NCBI GenBank assembly: GCA_046350655.1
Contig: JAXMAB010000005.1
Coordinates: 248,001 to 312,000 of the forward strand
Length of the DNA: 64,000 nucleotides
Reading direction: 5' to 3'
From: JAEUHO01 sp046350655
GTDB taxonomy: Bacteria; Planctomycetota; PLA2; JAEUHO01
The notes under the pieces were generated by a model. That model was not told the origin of the DNA. It saw nothing but the letters and a program-made list of their open reading frames with translations, and did not search any database. How positions within the stretch are numbered: position 1 is the first letter of the stretch; each line of letters starts with the position of its first letter. Below are positions 8,037 to 19,688 of the stretch, one piece after another. Both the position numbers and the translations under genes were made by a program.

Positions 8037-8756
8037 ATGCCCCGCGCCGACGGTCGCGCGCCCGACCAACTCCGCCCGGTGAAGATCACCCGCGGGTTCT
8101 GCGACGCCACGCCCGGCTCCGTCCTCTACGAGTCCGGACGCACGCGGGTCTTCGTGACCGCGAGCATCGAGGAGCGCGTCCCGCCGTGGATGCAGGGTCG
8201 CGGCCAGGGCTGGCTCACCGCGGAGTACTCGATGCTCCCGGGCTCCACCCCGGACCGCAAGGCCCGCGCGTCGTCCACCAACCGCGTGGACGGCCGCACG
8301 TACGAGATCCAGCGCCTCGTGGGCCGCGCGCTCCGCAGCGTGCTCGACCCGCAGGCCCTCGGCGAGCGCACGATCTGGGTGGACTGCGACGTCCTGCAGG
8401 CCGACGGCGGCACCCGCACCGCGTCGATCAACGGCGCGTACCTCGCCGTCGTGGACGCGCTGAAGAAGCACAAGTTCAGCCGCCCGCTCGCGCGCTGGCC
8501 GCTGAAGGAGCCCGTCGGCGCCGTCTCCGTCGGCATCGCCGCCGGCAAGGCGCTCCTCGACCTCGACTACTCCGAGGACAAGGACGCCGCCGTGGACATG
8601 AACGTCGTCATGACGGCGTCGGGCAAGTTCATCGAGGTGCAGGGCACCGGCGAGAGCCGCCCGTTCGAGGGCGACGAGCTGGCCGCCATGCTCTCGCTCG
8701 CGGGCAAGGGGATCGAGACGATCCTCGCGCGCGCGAAGGCCGAGCTCGCGGGCTGA
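8037..8756 (+). CDS. rph: Ribonuclease PH
   Basis: RNase PH is a phosphate-dependent 3'-5' exoribonuclease that trims tRNA 3' ends. The 239-residue product has the usual length. It shows the family sequence from LRPVKI through GSVLYESGRTRVFVTAS, then TAEYSMLPG, the RNase PH signature in RTASINGAYLA, and IEVQGTGESRPF near the C-terminus. The start is supported by GGAGGAACGCC just ahead. rdgB follows after 6 nt, so the two nucleic-acid quality-control genes form an operon, as in many bacteria. Confidence 0.96.
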   Translation: MPRADGRAPDQLRPVKITRGFCDATPGSVLYESGRTRVFVTASIEERVPPWMQGRGQGWLTAEYSMLPGSTPDRKARASSTNRVDGRTYEIQRLVGRALRSVLDPQALGERTIWVDCDVLQADGGTRTASINGAYLAVVDALKKHKFSRPLARWPLKEPVGAVSVGIAAGKALLDLDYSEDKDAAVDMNVVMTASGKFIEVQGTGESRPFEGDELAAMLSLAGKGIETILARAKAELAG

Positions 8757-8762
8757 CCCGAC

Positions 8763-9368
8763 GTGCGGCTGCTGCTCGCGACCACCAACCGCCACAAGGC
8801 GCGGGAGATCGCCGCGATCCTCGCCCCGTACGGGATCGAGGTGGAGGTCCCCCCCGCGCTCCCGCCCGTCGTCGAGGACGGCGAGACGTTCGAGGCCAAC
8901 GCCTACAAGAAGGCCCTGTCGGCCGCGCGGACGACCGGCCGGCCCGCCGCCGCCGACGACTCGGGCCTCGCGGTCGCGGCGCTCGGCGGCGCGCCGGGCG
9001 TCCATTCGGCGCGCTACGCCGGCGACGGCGCGACCGACGAGGCGAACACGGCGAAGCTGCTGGCCGAGGTCGCCCGTCGCGGCCTCGTGGACCCGGCCGC
9101 GGCGTTCGTCTGCCACGCCGTCGTCGTCGCCCCCGACGGCGCGGGCCGCGCGCGCGCGGAGGCGCGCGTCGAGGGGGTCGTCCGCGGGCCGCCGCGCGGC
9201 GGGAACGGCTTCGGCTACGACCCGGTGTTCCACCTGACCTCCGCGCGGTACCCGGCCCCGGGGGTCCGGTTCGCCGAGCTCCCGCCCGCGGAGAAGGACG
9301 CCATCAGCCACCGGGGGCAGGCCTTCCGCGCGCTCGCGGCCGCCCTCGTCCCGGGCCGACGGCCCTGA
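8763..9368 (+). CDS. rdgB: XTP/dITP diphosphatase (non-canonical purine NTP pyrophosphatase)
   Basis: This enzyme hydrolyses XTP, ITP and dITP to monophosphates and keeps deaminated purines out of DNA and RNA. The 201-residue product carries the N-terminal LLLATTNRHKAREIA motif, FEANAYKKA, the DDSGLAVAALGGAPGVHSARYAG active-site region, and the C-terminal sequence GNGFGYDPVFH followed by the family-typical EKDAISHRGQAF. It starts with GTG 6 nt after rph and runs to 45 nt before lepA. Active-site Asp pair and the SHR motif are intact. Confidence 0.95.
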   Translation: MRLLLATTNRHKAREIAAILAPYGIEVEVPPALPPVVEDGETFEANAYKKALSAARTTGRPAAADDSGLAVAALGGAPGVHSARYAGDGATDEANTAKLLAEVARRGLVDPAAAFVCHAVVVAPDGAGRARAEARVEGVVRGPPRGGNGFGYDPVFHLTSARYPAPGVRFAELPPAEKDAISHRGQAFRALAAALVPGRRP

Positions 9369-9397
9369 CCGGGCATCGGCCCCCCGGTCTCCGCCCG

Positions 9398-9403
9398 TAC
9401 AAT
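9398..9403 (+). promoter_or_regulatory. Putative -10 box TACAAT of lepA
   Basis: TACAAT ends 9 nt before the lepA ATG. If used, transcription would begin at or within about 2 nt of the start codon, giving a leaderless mRNA. No ribosome-binding site is seen in the gap CCCGCCCCG, which agrees with that reading. Confidence 0.5.
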
Positions 9404-9412
9404 CCCGCCCCG

Positions 9413-11235
<1,823 letters not shown>

Positions 11236-11239
<4 letters not shown>

Positions 11240-12887
11240 GCGGCGGGCTCCCGGGCGAGCCGGACGCGCTCGACGCCGACGGGCGTCGCGTGCCCGGGGA
11301 CCCGGAGCCCGCGGTCGCGTCCCCGGGCGGACCCGAGCCCGCCGACGCGAGGCCCGCGCCGACGCCGCCCTCGGCCCGCCCCCCCGCCGCGCCCGTCCCG
11401 CGCCCGGCGCCGGCGCACCCGCCGTCGGGCGTGTCGCCGCTCGGCGTCGTCCGCGACAACCTCGAGGCGATCGCGTTCGCGCTGATCCTGGCGCTGCTCC
11501 TGCGCCACCTCGTCATCGAGGTCTTCAAGATCCCGACCGGCTCCATGGAGCCGACGCTCTTCGGCGACAACAGCCGCACCCGTCCGAACACGCCCGGCGA
11601 CCGCATCCTCGTCCAGAAGGACGCCTACCTCTTCTCGGACCCGGCGCGCTGGGACATCGTCGTCTTCCACTACCCGCTCTACTGGCCCAAGGCGTTCATC
11701 AAGCGCCTCGTCGTCCTCCCCAACGAGGCCGCCCGCATCGAGCGCGGCGACGTCTGGGTCGGCGACGCGCGCATCGAGGGCGAGCCGACCTTCCACCCGG
11801 CCCGCAAGCCCGCGAACGTGCGCAACCAGCTGTACCTGCCCGTCTATCCCCCCGTCGGCAAGCCCGCCGAGAGCGCGCCCGACGTCTTCTGGCGCACCCT
11901 CGACGTCGGGCCCGGGCCCCTCGACGCGGAACGCCACGGCACGCTGGTGTACCGCGGCGACGGCCCGGACGCCGGGCGCATCGACGGCCTCGCCCGCCGC
12001 GTCTACGGCTACGCGATCCGCGACAACGACCGCGCCGGCTTCCTCGACCCCGGCTCCGACACGAGCAGCTCGTTCCCGTGCCCCGACGTGCGCCTCTCGT
12101 GCCGCGTGACCGCCACCGGGCCCGCGGAGGTCGAGCTCGCGTGGGCACCGGGCGACGGCCGCCGCCAGACCGTGCGGGTCGCGACGGAGGGCCGCGCGCC
12201 CTCGGCCGCCACCACGAACGGCGCGCGCCGCGCGCTCGCAGCCCGCCTCGTCCCGGGCGCGCCGCTCGACCTCGTCCTCGAGAGCGTCGACGGCGACCTG
12301 CGCGCGTGGGTCGGCGGCGAAGAGGTCGCGGTGATCCCCGACGAGCTCTCGCTCGAGGAGACGATCCGCCTCGAGGGCCTCGCGTCGGGCGCCGCGCCGC
12401 AGCAGCTCACGATCGGCGTCCGCGGCGCCGCCACGACCGTGGACCGCGTGCGCGTCGACCACGACCTCTACTACACCAACTATCAGCACGACGGCTCGGC
12501 CTGGCCCCGCCGCGGCGACTTCATGCGCCTCGGCCCCGACGACCACTTCATGCTGGGCGACAACACCCGCTACTCGAGCGACAGCCGGAAGTGGCAGGCG
12601 ACCGGCGTCCGCCTGAAGGACGGCCGCCACATCGTCTGGGACCCGCGCCCCGACGACGACGTCGGCTACCAGCCCCGCGACACCACCGTCGGCGACCGCG
12701 TCCGCCGCGAGGTCCTCGACGTCGAGGGGATCCGCCGCCGCTGGTACCGCGACGAGGAGGTCGAGACCGGCACCGAGTCGGTCCGCCTGCCGTTCGTCAA
12801 GCGCGACCGCATCATCGGCCGCGCCTGGTTCGGCCTCGTCTTCTGGCCGCTCGAGGAGATCCTCCCGCGCATCCGGTGCGTGCGCTG

Positions 12888-12888
<1 letters not shown>
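11236..12888 (+). CDS. lepB: Signal peptidase I with large insertion
   Basis: The enzyme cleaves signal peptides of exported proteins at the outer face of the inner membrane. The 550-residue product has a Pro/Ala-rich cytoplasmic head (1-70), one membrane segment at about 77-92, catalytic Ser103 in IPTGSMEPTL, catalytic Lys156 in FIKRLVVLP, and box E GDNTRYSSDSR at 441-451. Between the Lys box and box E lie about 280 residues, far more than the short spacing in E. coli-type enzymes. This insert includes a concanavalin-like beta region (about 290-410). The gene overlaps lepA by 4 nt and lptB by 1 nt. Given the many exported proteins in this window, it is probably a principal signal peptidase. 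Confidence 0.92.
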
Positions 12889-13628
<740 letters not shown>

Positions 13629-13718
13629 CGCTCGTATCCCCGGGACCGCGAGGCCCGGTCGCCGCCGGTCCCCCTGCCCGCCGCGGAGGGAACGCCGGCC
13701 GGCCGCCCTCGGAACGCA

Positions 13719-13751
13719 ACGGGCCCCGCGACCGAGGTCGCGGGGCCCGTG
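13719..13751. terminator. Strong bidirectional hairpin terminator
   Basis: A near-perfect stem of about 14 bp (ACGGGCCCCGCGACC with its complement) encloses a GAG loop between the convergent lptB and redoxin genes. A preceding CGCAAC and following GTGCTTCC flank it; there is no long T-run. Confidence 0.75.
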
Positions 13752-13807
13752 CTTCCAGCTTGCACGCGGCGCACGGCCGCGTCCGCCTACTTGGCGTACT
13801 TCACGCC

Positions 13808-14476
13808 TCAACCATAGGCCGTCGTCGAGGTCACCTCCGGCGTCTTGCCGGCAAGGACGGCGTCGAGGAACTCCGCGACGTAGTTGCGAGCGACCGCGGG
13901 GTCGGCCTTGGCGTCCTTGTTGTCGTCCACCGCGCCGACGTACTGCAACGTCCCCTTCGGGCAGACGATGCGGATCTCCGGCGTGCGGAGCGCCCCGTAC
14001 GCCTTCCCGACGACGCCGTCGCTGTCGAGCAACACCGCCGTCGAGCCGAGCTTGGCCTCGGCCACGTGCGCCTTCCACTGCTCGGCGGTCTTGTAGTCCT
14101 TGTGGTTCGGGTTGGTGCTGCAGACCGAGAGCCAGACCACGCCCTTCTCCACGTACTTCTTCTGGAGCGCCTGCATGACGCCGGGGTTGTAGAACTTCTT
14201 CACGTACGGACAGCCGGGATTGACCCACTCGAGCACGACCCACTTGCCGGCGAACTCCGCCAGCGTGCGGTCCTTGCCGTCGAGGTCCTTCGCGGTGAAC
14301 GCCGGGGCGACCGGAGGCTTCGGCGCCTCCTCGGGCTTGGCCGGCGGATCGGCCTTCGGCGGTTCCTCCTTCGGCGGGTCCTTGGGCGCGGGCGCGGCGT
14401 CCTCGGCGAACGTCGCGGGGACACTGCAGGCGAGGAACGCGGCCATGGCCGCGAGTCCGAGACGAAGGCGGTGCAT
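13808..14476 (-). CDS. Exported redoxin-family protein ending at an in-frame TGA (possible selenoprotein or truncated)
   Basis: The 222-residue product has a signal peptide (about 1-24), a Pro/Lys/Glu-rich linker (25-55) and a thioredoxin-fold domain with the single active-site cysteine in WVNPGCPYVKK (Cys89), followed by MQALQKKYVEKGVVWL and AVDDNKDAKADPAVA. Relatives that I recall end in a YGC(S/G)VKY motif. Here the codons read Tyr-Gly-TGA-Gly-Val-Lys-Tyr-Ala-Lys-TAG (stop at 13787-13789), so TGA stands exactly where Cys is expected and the remaining conserved residues are still encoded. Two perfect hairpins follow the TGA (13793-13807 and 13764-13782). The gene may therefore extend to 13787 by selenocysteine insertion. 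It is followed upstream by a DsbD-like gene, its likely redox partner. Confidence 0.85.
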   Translation of the reverse strand: MHRLRLGLAAMAAFLACSVPATFAEDAAPAPKDPPKEEPPKADPPAKPEEAPKPPVAPAFTAKDLDGKDRTLAEFAGKWVVLEWVNPGCPYVKKFYNPGVMQALQKKYVEKGVVWLSVCSTNPNHKDYKTAEQWKAHVAEAKLGSTAVLLDSDGVVGKAYGALRTPEIRIVCPKGTLQYVGAVDDNKDAKADPAVARNYVAEFLDAVLAGKTPEVTSTTAYG

Positions 14477-14610
14477 TCGGGGAGTCTCCCGGGGGGATGG
14501 CACGTGCGGCAGGAGCCGCCATGAGCAGAGCCTACGAACCCGGCCGGGGGACGGGAGGTTTCGGAGGTCGACCCGGAGATTACCTCTAGGTGCCCACCAC
14601 CGTGCCGTCC

Positions 14611-17055
14611 CTACCTCGCGAGGCCCCCGGGGAGCGGGGCGGGCGTCGTCGCGGCCCCACGCTCGAGCGCGTCCGTCACGACGCCCGGGGTGATCGCCGT
14701 GGGCAGCACCTCGGGGGGGCGCGCGCGGTCCGCGGGATAGACGACGTAGAGCGGCACGCCGTCGCGGCCGAACGTCCGGAGCGCCCCGAGGATCTCGGCG
14801 TCCTGGCGGGTCCAGTCGGCGACGACCTTCGCGTAGCCGAGCCGGCGGAACGTCCTTTCCACCGCCTCCGTCGAGAGGATCGTCGCCTCGTTCACCTTGC
14901 AGGTGAGGCACCAGTCGGCGGTGAAGTCGAGGAACACCGGCCGCCCCTGCCCGCGCAGTTCGTCCACGACGGTCGGGGTCCACGCGATCCAACCCTCGGG
15001 CGGCGCGTGCTCGGCCGCCGGGTCCTTGCGCGCCCCTCCGACCATCAACACGACGGCGGCGACGACGGCCGCGGCGGGCAGCCCCCGCCCGACCACCCAC
15101 CGCAACCACGGCCCGTGGTGCGCGCCGCCGAACCGGCCGAACGCCCAGGCCGCGAACGCGGTCGCGAGCGCGCCGTACATGAGCCACGTGAGGCCCGACA
15201 CGCCGACGAGCCGACCGAACACCCACCCGAGCCAGATCGCCGTCGCGAACAACGGGAACGACAGCACCTGCCGGAAGGTCTCCATCCACGGGCCGGGCCG
15301 CGGCACGCGCGCGAGCAGCGCGGGCGACCAGAGCAGCGCGACGAACGGCAGCGCCATGCCGGCCCCGAGCGCCGTGAACACCGCGATCGCCTCGAAGGCG
15401 GACGCCCCCATCGCGTAGCCCACCGCCACGCCCATGAACGGCGCGGTGCACGGCGTCGCGATCACGGTGGCGAGCAGGCCGCTCGCGAACGAGCCCGTCC
15501 ACGTCCCGCGGCGCAGCTTGCTCTCGGCCTGTCCCGCGGCCGCGGCCACGCCGGTGCCCAGTTCGAACAGCCCGACGAGGTTGAGCGACATCCCGAGCAT
15601 GAGCAGCGCGCACGCGCCGACCACGATGGGGTTCTGGAACTGGAACCCCCACCCGACGGCCTGGCCCGCCTGCCGCAGGGCCAGCACGATCCCGACGATC
15701 GCCCAGAACGCGAGGATCACGCCCGCGGCGAACACGAGCCCGTGCGCGCGCACGTGCCCCGGCCGCTCGCCCGCCTGCTCCACGAAGCCGAGCGCCTTCA
15801 CCGAGAGCACGGGCAGGACGCACGGCATCACGTTGAGCAGGAGCCCGCCGAGGAACGCGAGCCACAACGCGTACACGAGCGACGGCGGGGATTCGTCGGG
15901 GACCTGCCTCGACGGGACCGGCGCCGGCGCGGCGGACCCGGCGGCCACCGGGCCTCGCGGTCCCTCGCCCCCGACCTCCCCGGAGGAAGGATGCCCGCCC
16001 ACACCCTCGGGCGCGTGCGTGGGCGGCGACGTCCGCCGGAGGACGCTGGCGCCCCCGAGGTCGGTCGTGCCCTCGATCGCGACGTCCACCTCGTACGCGA
16101 ACGGGCCGGACGAAGGATGCGTCCCGACCAGCAAGCCCTTCACTCGCATCGCGGCGGGAACGCCGGGCGCCCGCGTCCTCGGCACCACGAGCGCGCGACC
16201 CGCCGGCGTCTGGACCCAGGGTTGCTCCTCCACGCGGGCGAAGCCGTCCCCGTCGTCGAGGAACAACCGCGCGTCGGCGGACGCGTCCGTCCAAGGCCCC
16301 TCACCGCCGAGGAACACGGCGACGAGCTCGGACCCCGCAGCGGCCGCCCGCACGCCCGCGGACAACGGGCGCGGGAGGGCCGCATCGGCCCCGACGAACC
16401 ATCGGTGCGTGCGCCAATCCGTCGCCGCCGGGCCGGCACGCACCGGCAACGCCAGGCGCAGCGTGGCCGCGCCGGGCTGGCACTCTTCCTCGCAGACGAG
16501 CCAGTCCGCCACCGCGCCGATCTCGAGCGTCGGCGCGGCGAAGTCGGCGGGCACCGAAAGCGTGACCGGCAGCAGGACGTCGTCGTCGTAGACGTACGTG
16601 GCGAGCGGCGGCGTGACGAGCCGCCGCGGCACGGGCCACGCGATCGGCGACGCGGTCACGCCCACGGGCAACGTCCACGTGATCGTCGGCGCCTGGCCGG
16701 AGTCGCCGGGCGAGCGCCAGTAGACGTGCCAACCGGGCGCCATCGCGAGCCGCAGGCCGACGCGCACGGTCCCGCCGGGCGCAACCGAGGTCGTCGCGGC
16801 GACGAGCTCGGCCTCGACCGGGGGCACCGACGCGCGGGCCCCCACCGCCGCCGGCGCGACGGGAGGCGGGGCGGGCGCCGGGGCGGAGGCCCCCGCCGCC
16901 GGCCGTGGCGCGGCGGGCGCAGTCGCCGGTGGTTGCGCCCCGGTCGCCGCCGCGGCCGGCTTCGACATCGAGGTCGTCGACGACTCGCCGCAGGCCGCGA
17001 GGACGAGCGCCGCGAGCAGGCCGGCGGCGACGAGGCGGGGGCGGGGGCGGCGCAT
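14611..17055 (-). CDS. dsbD: DsbD-like protein-disulfide reductase, lipoprotein form
   Basis: DsbD-type proteins carry electrons from cytoplasmic thioredoxin across the inner membrane to periplasmic thiol proteins. The 814-residue product starts with a lipoprotein signal (LAALVLAAC, Cys at 22). It has an N-terminal ScsB/DsbC-type beta domain with CEEECQPG at about 205, a low-complexity linker, eight or so membrane segments from about 410 including MPCVLPV and ATPCTAPFMG with the transmembrane cysteine pair, and a C-terminal thioredoxin domain with DWCLTC. All expected cysteine pairs are present. It lies just upstream of the exported redoxin on the same strand and probably reduces it. A TACCCT box sits 10 nt ahead of the ATG. 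Confidence 0.92.
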   Translation of the reverse strand: MRRPRPRLVAAGLLAALVLAACGESSTTSMSKPAAAATGAQPPATAPAAPRPAAGASAPAPAPPPVAPAAVGARASVPPVEAELVAATTSVAPGGTVRVGLRLAMAPGWHVYWRSPGDSGQAPTITWTLPVGVTASPIAWPVPRRLVTPPLATYVYDDDVLLPVTLSVPADFAAPTLEIGAVADWLVCEEECQPGAATLRLALPVRAGPAATDWRTHRWFVGADAALPRPLSAGVRAAAAGSELVAVFLGGEGPWTDASADARLFLDDGDGFARVEEQPWVQTPAGRALVVPRTRAPGVPAAMRVKGLLVGTHPSSGPFAYEVDVAIEGTTDLGGASVLRRTSPPTHAPEGVGGHPSSGEVGGEGPRGPVAAGSAAPAPVPSRQVPDESPPSLVYALWLAFLGGLLLNVMPCVLPVLSVKALGFVEQAGERPGHVRAHGLVFAAGVILAFWAIVGIVLALRQAGQAVGWGFQFQNPIVVGACALLMLGMSLNLVGLFELGTGVAAAAGQAESKLRRGTWTGSFASGLLATVIATPCTAPFMGVAVGYAMGASAFEAIAVFTALGAGMALPFVALLWSPALLARVPRPGPWMETFRQVLSFPLFATAIWLGWVFGRLVGVSGLTWLMYGALATAFAAWAFGRFGGAHHGPWLRWVVGRGLPAAAVVAAVVLMVGGARKDPAAEHAPPEGWIAWTPTVVDELRGQGRPVFLDFTADWCLTCKVNEATILSTEAVERTFRRLGYAKVVADWTRQDAEILGALRTFGRDGVPLYVVYPADRARPPEVLPTAITPGVVTDALERGAATTPAPLPGGLAR

Positions 17056-17181
17056 CGGGGAGCCGAGGGTACCCGGTCGGGTGGGTTCGGGACGCGAGGC
17101 CCGCCGGCCACCGCGGCTTGCGGTCGGAAAAGGGGACCGCGTCGGGTCCGTCCCGGGCGGCCTCCGTTGCCGGGGGGCCGG

Positions 17182-17187
17182 TACACT
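17182..17187 (+). promoter_or_regulatory. Putative -10 box TACACT of etfBA
   Basis: TACACT lies 22 nt ahead of the etfB ATG, followed by CCCGCACCAC and a clear AAGGAG ribosome site. It fits the TANNNT-CCCGC pattern seen at lepA and rph. Confidence 0.5.
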
Positions 17188-17209
17188 CCCGCACCACAAG
17201 GAGTCGCCC

Positions 17210-17962
17210 ATGGACGTCGTCGTCTGCGTGAAACGAGTCCCGGACACCGAGGCGAAGGTGCGCGTGGCCGCCGACGGCCGCTCGATCGACGCCGCGGGGA
17301 TCCAGTGGATCATGGCCCCGTACGACGAGATCGCCGTCGAGAAGGCGCTGCAGCTGCGCGACGCGGCCGGCGGCGGGACCGTGACGGTGGTGAGCGTCGG
17401 CCCGGCCGAGACGAGCAAGGAGCTGCGCACGGCGCTCGCGATGGGCGCCGACAAGGCGGTGCTCGTGACGGCGCCGACGGGCGCGGGCGACGCGTCGGCG
17501 ACGGCGAAGGCGCTGGCGGACGCGGTGCGCGGCCTGCCGGCCGACCTCGTGTTGTTCGGCAAGCAGGCGACCGACGACGACGATGCGGCGGTGGGCCCGA
17601 TGGTGGCCGCGCTGCTCGACCGGCCGTGCGTCGCGTTCGTGACGTCGATCGAGGTCGCGGGCAAGGTCGCGACGGTGAAGCGCGAGATCGACGGCGAGGT
17701 CGAGGTGCTCGAGGTCGACCTGCCGGCGGTGCTGACCGCGCAGAAGGGCCTCGCCGAGCCGCGCCTGCCGGGCCTCAAGGGCATCATGGCGGCGAAGAAG
17801 AAGCCGCTCGAGGAGAAGCCGCTGGCCGCGACGCCGTCGCCGACGGAGACGCGGTCGCTGGCGCTGCCGGCGGGCCGCGCGGCGTGCCGCAAGCTCGAGC
17901 CGACCCGCGAGGGCGTCCGCACGCTGCTGAAGGCGCTGCGCGAAGAGAGGGGGGTCCTGTGA
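17210..17962 (+). CDS. etfB: Electron transfer flavoprotein beta subunit
   Basis: EtfB with EtfA forms the FAD/AMP flavoprotein that takes electrons from acyl-CoA and other dehydrogenases to the quinone pool. The 250-residue product has the family length and the motifs VVCVKRVPDTEAKVRV, MAPYDEIAVEKAL, MGADKAVLV, LVLFGKQATDDD and the C-terminal LPGLKGIMAAKKKPL. The ATG at 17210 has AAGGAG 8 nt ahead. The etfA GTG overlaps its stop by 4 nt. No dehydrogenase or ETF:quinone oxidoreductase is adjacent, so the electron donor is not known from this window. Confidence 0.95.
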   Translation: MDVVVCVKRVPDTEAKVRVAADGRSIDAAGIQWIMAPYDEIAVEKALQLRDAAGGGTVTVVSVGPAETSKELRTALAMGADKAVLVTAPTGAGDASATAKALADAVRGLPADLVLFGKQATDDDDAAVGPMVAALLDRPCVAFVTSIEVAGKVATVKREIDGEVEVLEVDLPAVLTAQKGLAEPRLPGLKGIMAAKKKPLEEKPLAATPSPTETRSLALPAGRAACRKLEPTREGVRTLLKALREERGVL

Positions 17963-18936
17963 GCCGCACCCACGTCCTGATCGTCGCGGAGACGCGCGGC
18001 GGGCAGCTCAAGAAGGGCGCCTTCGAGACCGCGACCGCGGGCCGCAGGCTCGCGGACGCCTGGGGCGGCAAGGTCGTCGCCGTCGTGATCGGGCAGGGCG
18101 TCGCCGGCGCGGCGGACGCGCTCGGCAAACACGGCGTCGACCAGGTCCTCGTCGTCGACGGGCCGGCGTTCGCGCGGCACCAGGCCGAGGCGACGGCGGC
18201 GGCGGTGCTGGCCGCGGTCGCGAAGGTCTCGCCGCGGCTCGTGTTGTTCTCCGCCACGCTCGCGGGCAAGGAGACGGCCCCGGCCGTCGCCGCGAAGCTC
18301 GGCGCGGGCTACGTGGCCGACGCGACGGCGGTGGCGCTCGAGGGCGCCGACCTCGTCGCGACGAAGCCGCGCCTCGCGGGCAAGGCGATCGCGAAGGTGG
18401 CCGTGAAGGCCGAGGTCGCGGTGGTCTCGGTGCGCCCGAACGTGGTGACGCCGGCCCTCGCGGCGCGCGCCGCGACGAGCGAGCCGCTCGCGGTGACCGT
18501 CCCGGCGGTGCGCATCCGCTGCAAGGAGGTCGTGGCGCCGACGGCGAAGGAGATCGAGCTCACCGAGGCCGACGTGATCGTGTCGGGCGGGCGCGGCATG
18601 CAGGGGCCGGAGCACTGGAAGCTCCTCCTCGACGCCGCCGACGCGCTCGGCGCGGCGCACGGCGCCTCGCGCGCGGTCGTGGACGCGGGCTGGCGCCCCC
18701 ACAAGGAGCAGGTCGGCCAGACGGGCAAGACCGTCTCGCCGAAGCTCTACGTGGCGGTGGCGATCAGCGGCGCGATCCAGCACCTCGCCGGCATGAGCAG
18801 CAGCAAGGTGATCGTCGCGATCAACAAGGACGGCGACGCGCCGATCTTCGGCGTCGCCGACTTCGGCATCGTGGGCGACGCCTTCACGGTGCTGCCGCTC
18901 CTCGCCGAGGAAGCCCGCGCCTACCTCAAGAAGTAG
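17959..18936 (+). CDS. etfA: Electron transfer flavoprotein alpha subunit
   Basis: EtfA binds FAD and completes the heterodimer with EtfB. The 325-residue product shows the N-terminal VLIVAETRGGQLKKGAFE, the middle VSGGRGMQGPEHW, then ALGAAHGASRAVVDAGW, and the FAD signature region QVGQTGKTVSPKLYVAVAI with QHLAGM and VIVAINKDGDAPIFGVADFG. It starts at the GTG in the GTGA overlap with etfB, after a GAGAGGGGG ribosome site. Length and motifs are intact. A hairpin 28 nt after the stop may end the operon. Confidence 0.95.
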   Translation: MSRTHVLIVAETRGGQLKKGAFETATAGRRLADAWGGKVVAVVIGQGVAGAADALGKHGVDQVLVVDGPAFARHQAEATAAAVLAAVAKVSPRLVLFSATLAGKETAPAVAAKLGAGYVADATAVALEGADLVATKPRLAGKAIAKVAVKAEVAVVSVRPNVVTPALAARAATSEPLAVTVPAVRIRCKEVVAPTAKEIELTEADVIVSGGRGMQGPEHWKLLLDAADALGAAHGASRAVVDAGWRPHKEQVGQTGKTVSPKLYVAVAISGAIQHLAGMSSSKVIVAINKDGDAPIFGVADFGIVGDAFTVLPLLAEEARAYLKK

Positions 18937-18963
18937 CGCTCCCCCTCTCCCGGTACGCGAGGC

Positions 18964-18991
18964 CCGGCGGCTCCCCCACGGAGGCCGCCGG
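18964..18991 (+). terminator. Hairpin after etfA
   Basis: CCGGCGGCTCC pairs with GGAGGCCGCCGG (one bulge) around CCCAC, 28 nt after the etfA stop and followed by CGCCGTTTCG. It directly adjoins a copy of the dispersed GGTACGCGAGGCCCG motif. The weak T-run makes termination strength uncertain. Confidence 0.5.
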
Positions 18992-19185
18992 CGCCGTTTC
19001 GGGGGATCGTCTCGCCGCGGCGGCGTCCGCGGCGCGAAGGGTGGACGCGCGGGGCAAAGCCACGGTCGTTCGCGGGCACGGCCGAGTGCCGATCGCGCCC
19101 GCCCGGTTCGCGGACCCGCTCACGCGACGGGCGGGGCCGTCGCTCATCGGCCGCAACGTCCGGTCGGGCCCGGAGGGGCGGCGCG

Positions 19186-19533
19186 TCACTTGACCGGCGG
19201 AGGGGGCAGGGGGACTGCGGGGTTCGATGGGAACTCGCTCCACCGCCGATCGAACTCGTCGCGGGTCTTCCTCCAGTTGGGCAGGAAGAACGCGAAGAGG
19301 AAGATGAGCGCGAGCACGAAGCCGACGATGACGATCACGATCTGGAGGTTCACCCATCGCTTCGCGGCGACGCCGAGTCCGTCGTCGGTCCGGCCCTGCC
19401 CCCAGGGGGTGGAGGCTGAGTCGCCCGTCACGCCATCGAGCAGCGCAGCCTTCGCCTGCGAGAACTCGTCGTCGGTCAGGGCTCCCTCGTCGTGCAGTTC
19501 CTTGAGCCTGCGGATCTCATCGGCGAGTTCCAT
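19186..19533 (-). CDS. SHOCT-domain membrane protein
   Basis: The 115-residue product has an N-terminal SHOCT-type helical hairpin (LADEIRRLKELHDEGALTDDEFSQAKAALL), a short linker, one strong membrane segment at about 62-86 (IVIVIVGFVLALIFLFAFFLP) and a Pro-rich tail. SHOCT segments usually serve as oligomerisation or targeting modules at the end of membrane proteins; here it sits first. No enzyme motif is present. It opens a run of minus-strand small genes that continues to 23 kb. Codon use is a little less G+C-biased than in the housekeeping genes. Confidence 0.75.
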   Translation of the reverse strand: MELADEIRRLKELHDEGALTDDEFSQAKAALLDGVTGDSASTPWGQGRTDDGLGVAAKRWVNLQIVIVIVGFVLALIFLFAFFLPNWRKTRDEFDRRWSEFPSNPAVPLPPPPVK

Positions 19534-19688
19534 GCGCGCGACCTCCCCACCCGACGTTGCCGCTCGGGCGCGAGCGGCGGGTCAGACTGTACCGCTTCGC
19601 CGAGCCCCGCGCCCCTGCCGCTCGCGGTCAGTGGCGCTGTCGGCCGCCTGGAGCAACCACGGCAGAGGGCCGTGCACGCAACGCGTCG

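Noticed and set aside
7901..9412. In-frame extension of lepA upstream to 7901
   Set aside because: The extension is an Arg/Pro-rich shadow of rph and rdgB; LepA starts at 9413 with the normal N-terminus and a -10 box just ahead.
18937..19185. Possible extra gene between etfA and the SHOCT gene
   Set aside because: No frame with plausible codon bias and start was seen; the stretch holds only a hairpin and the dispersed motif.
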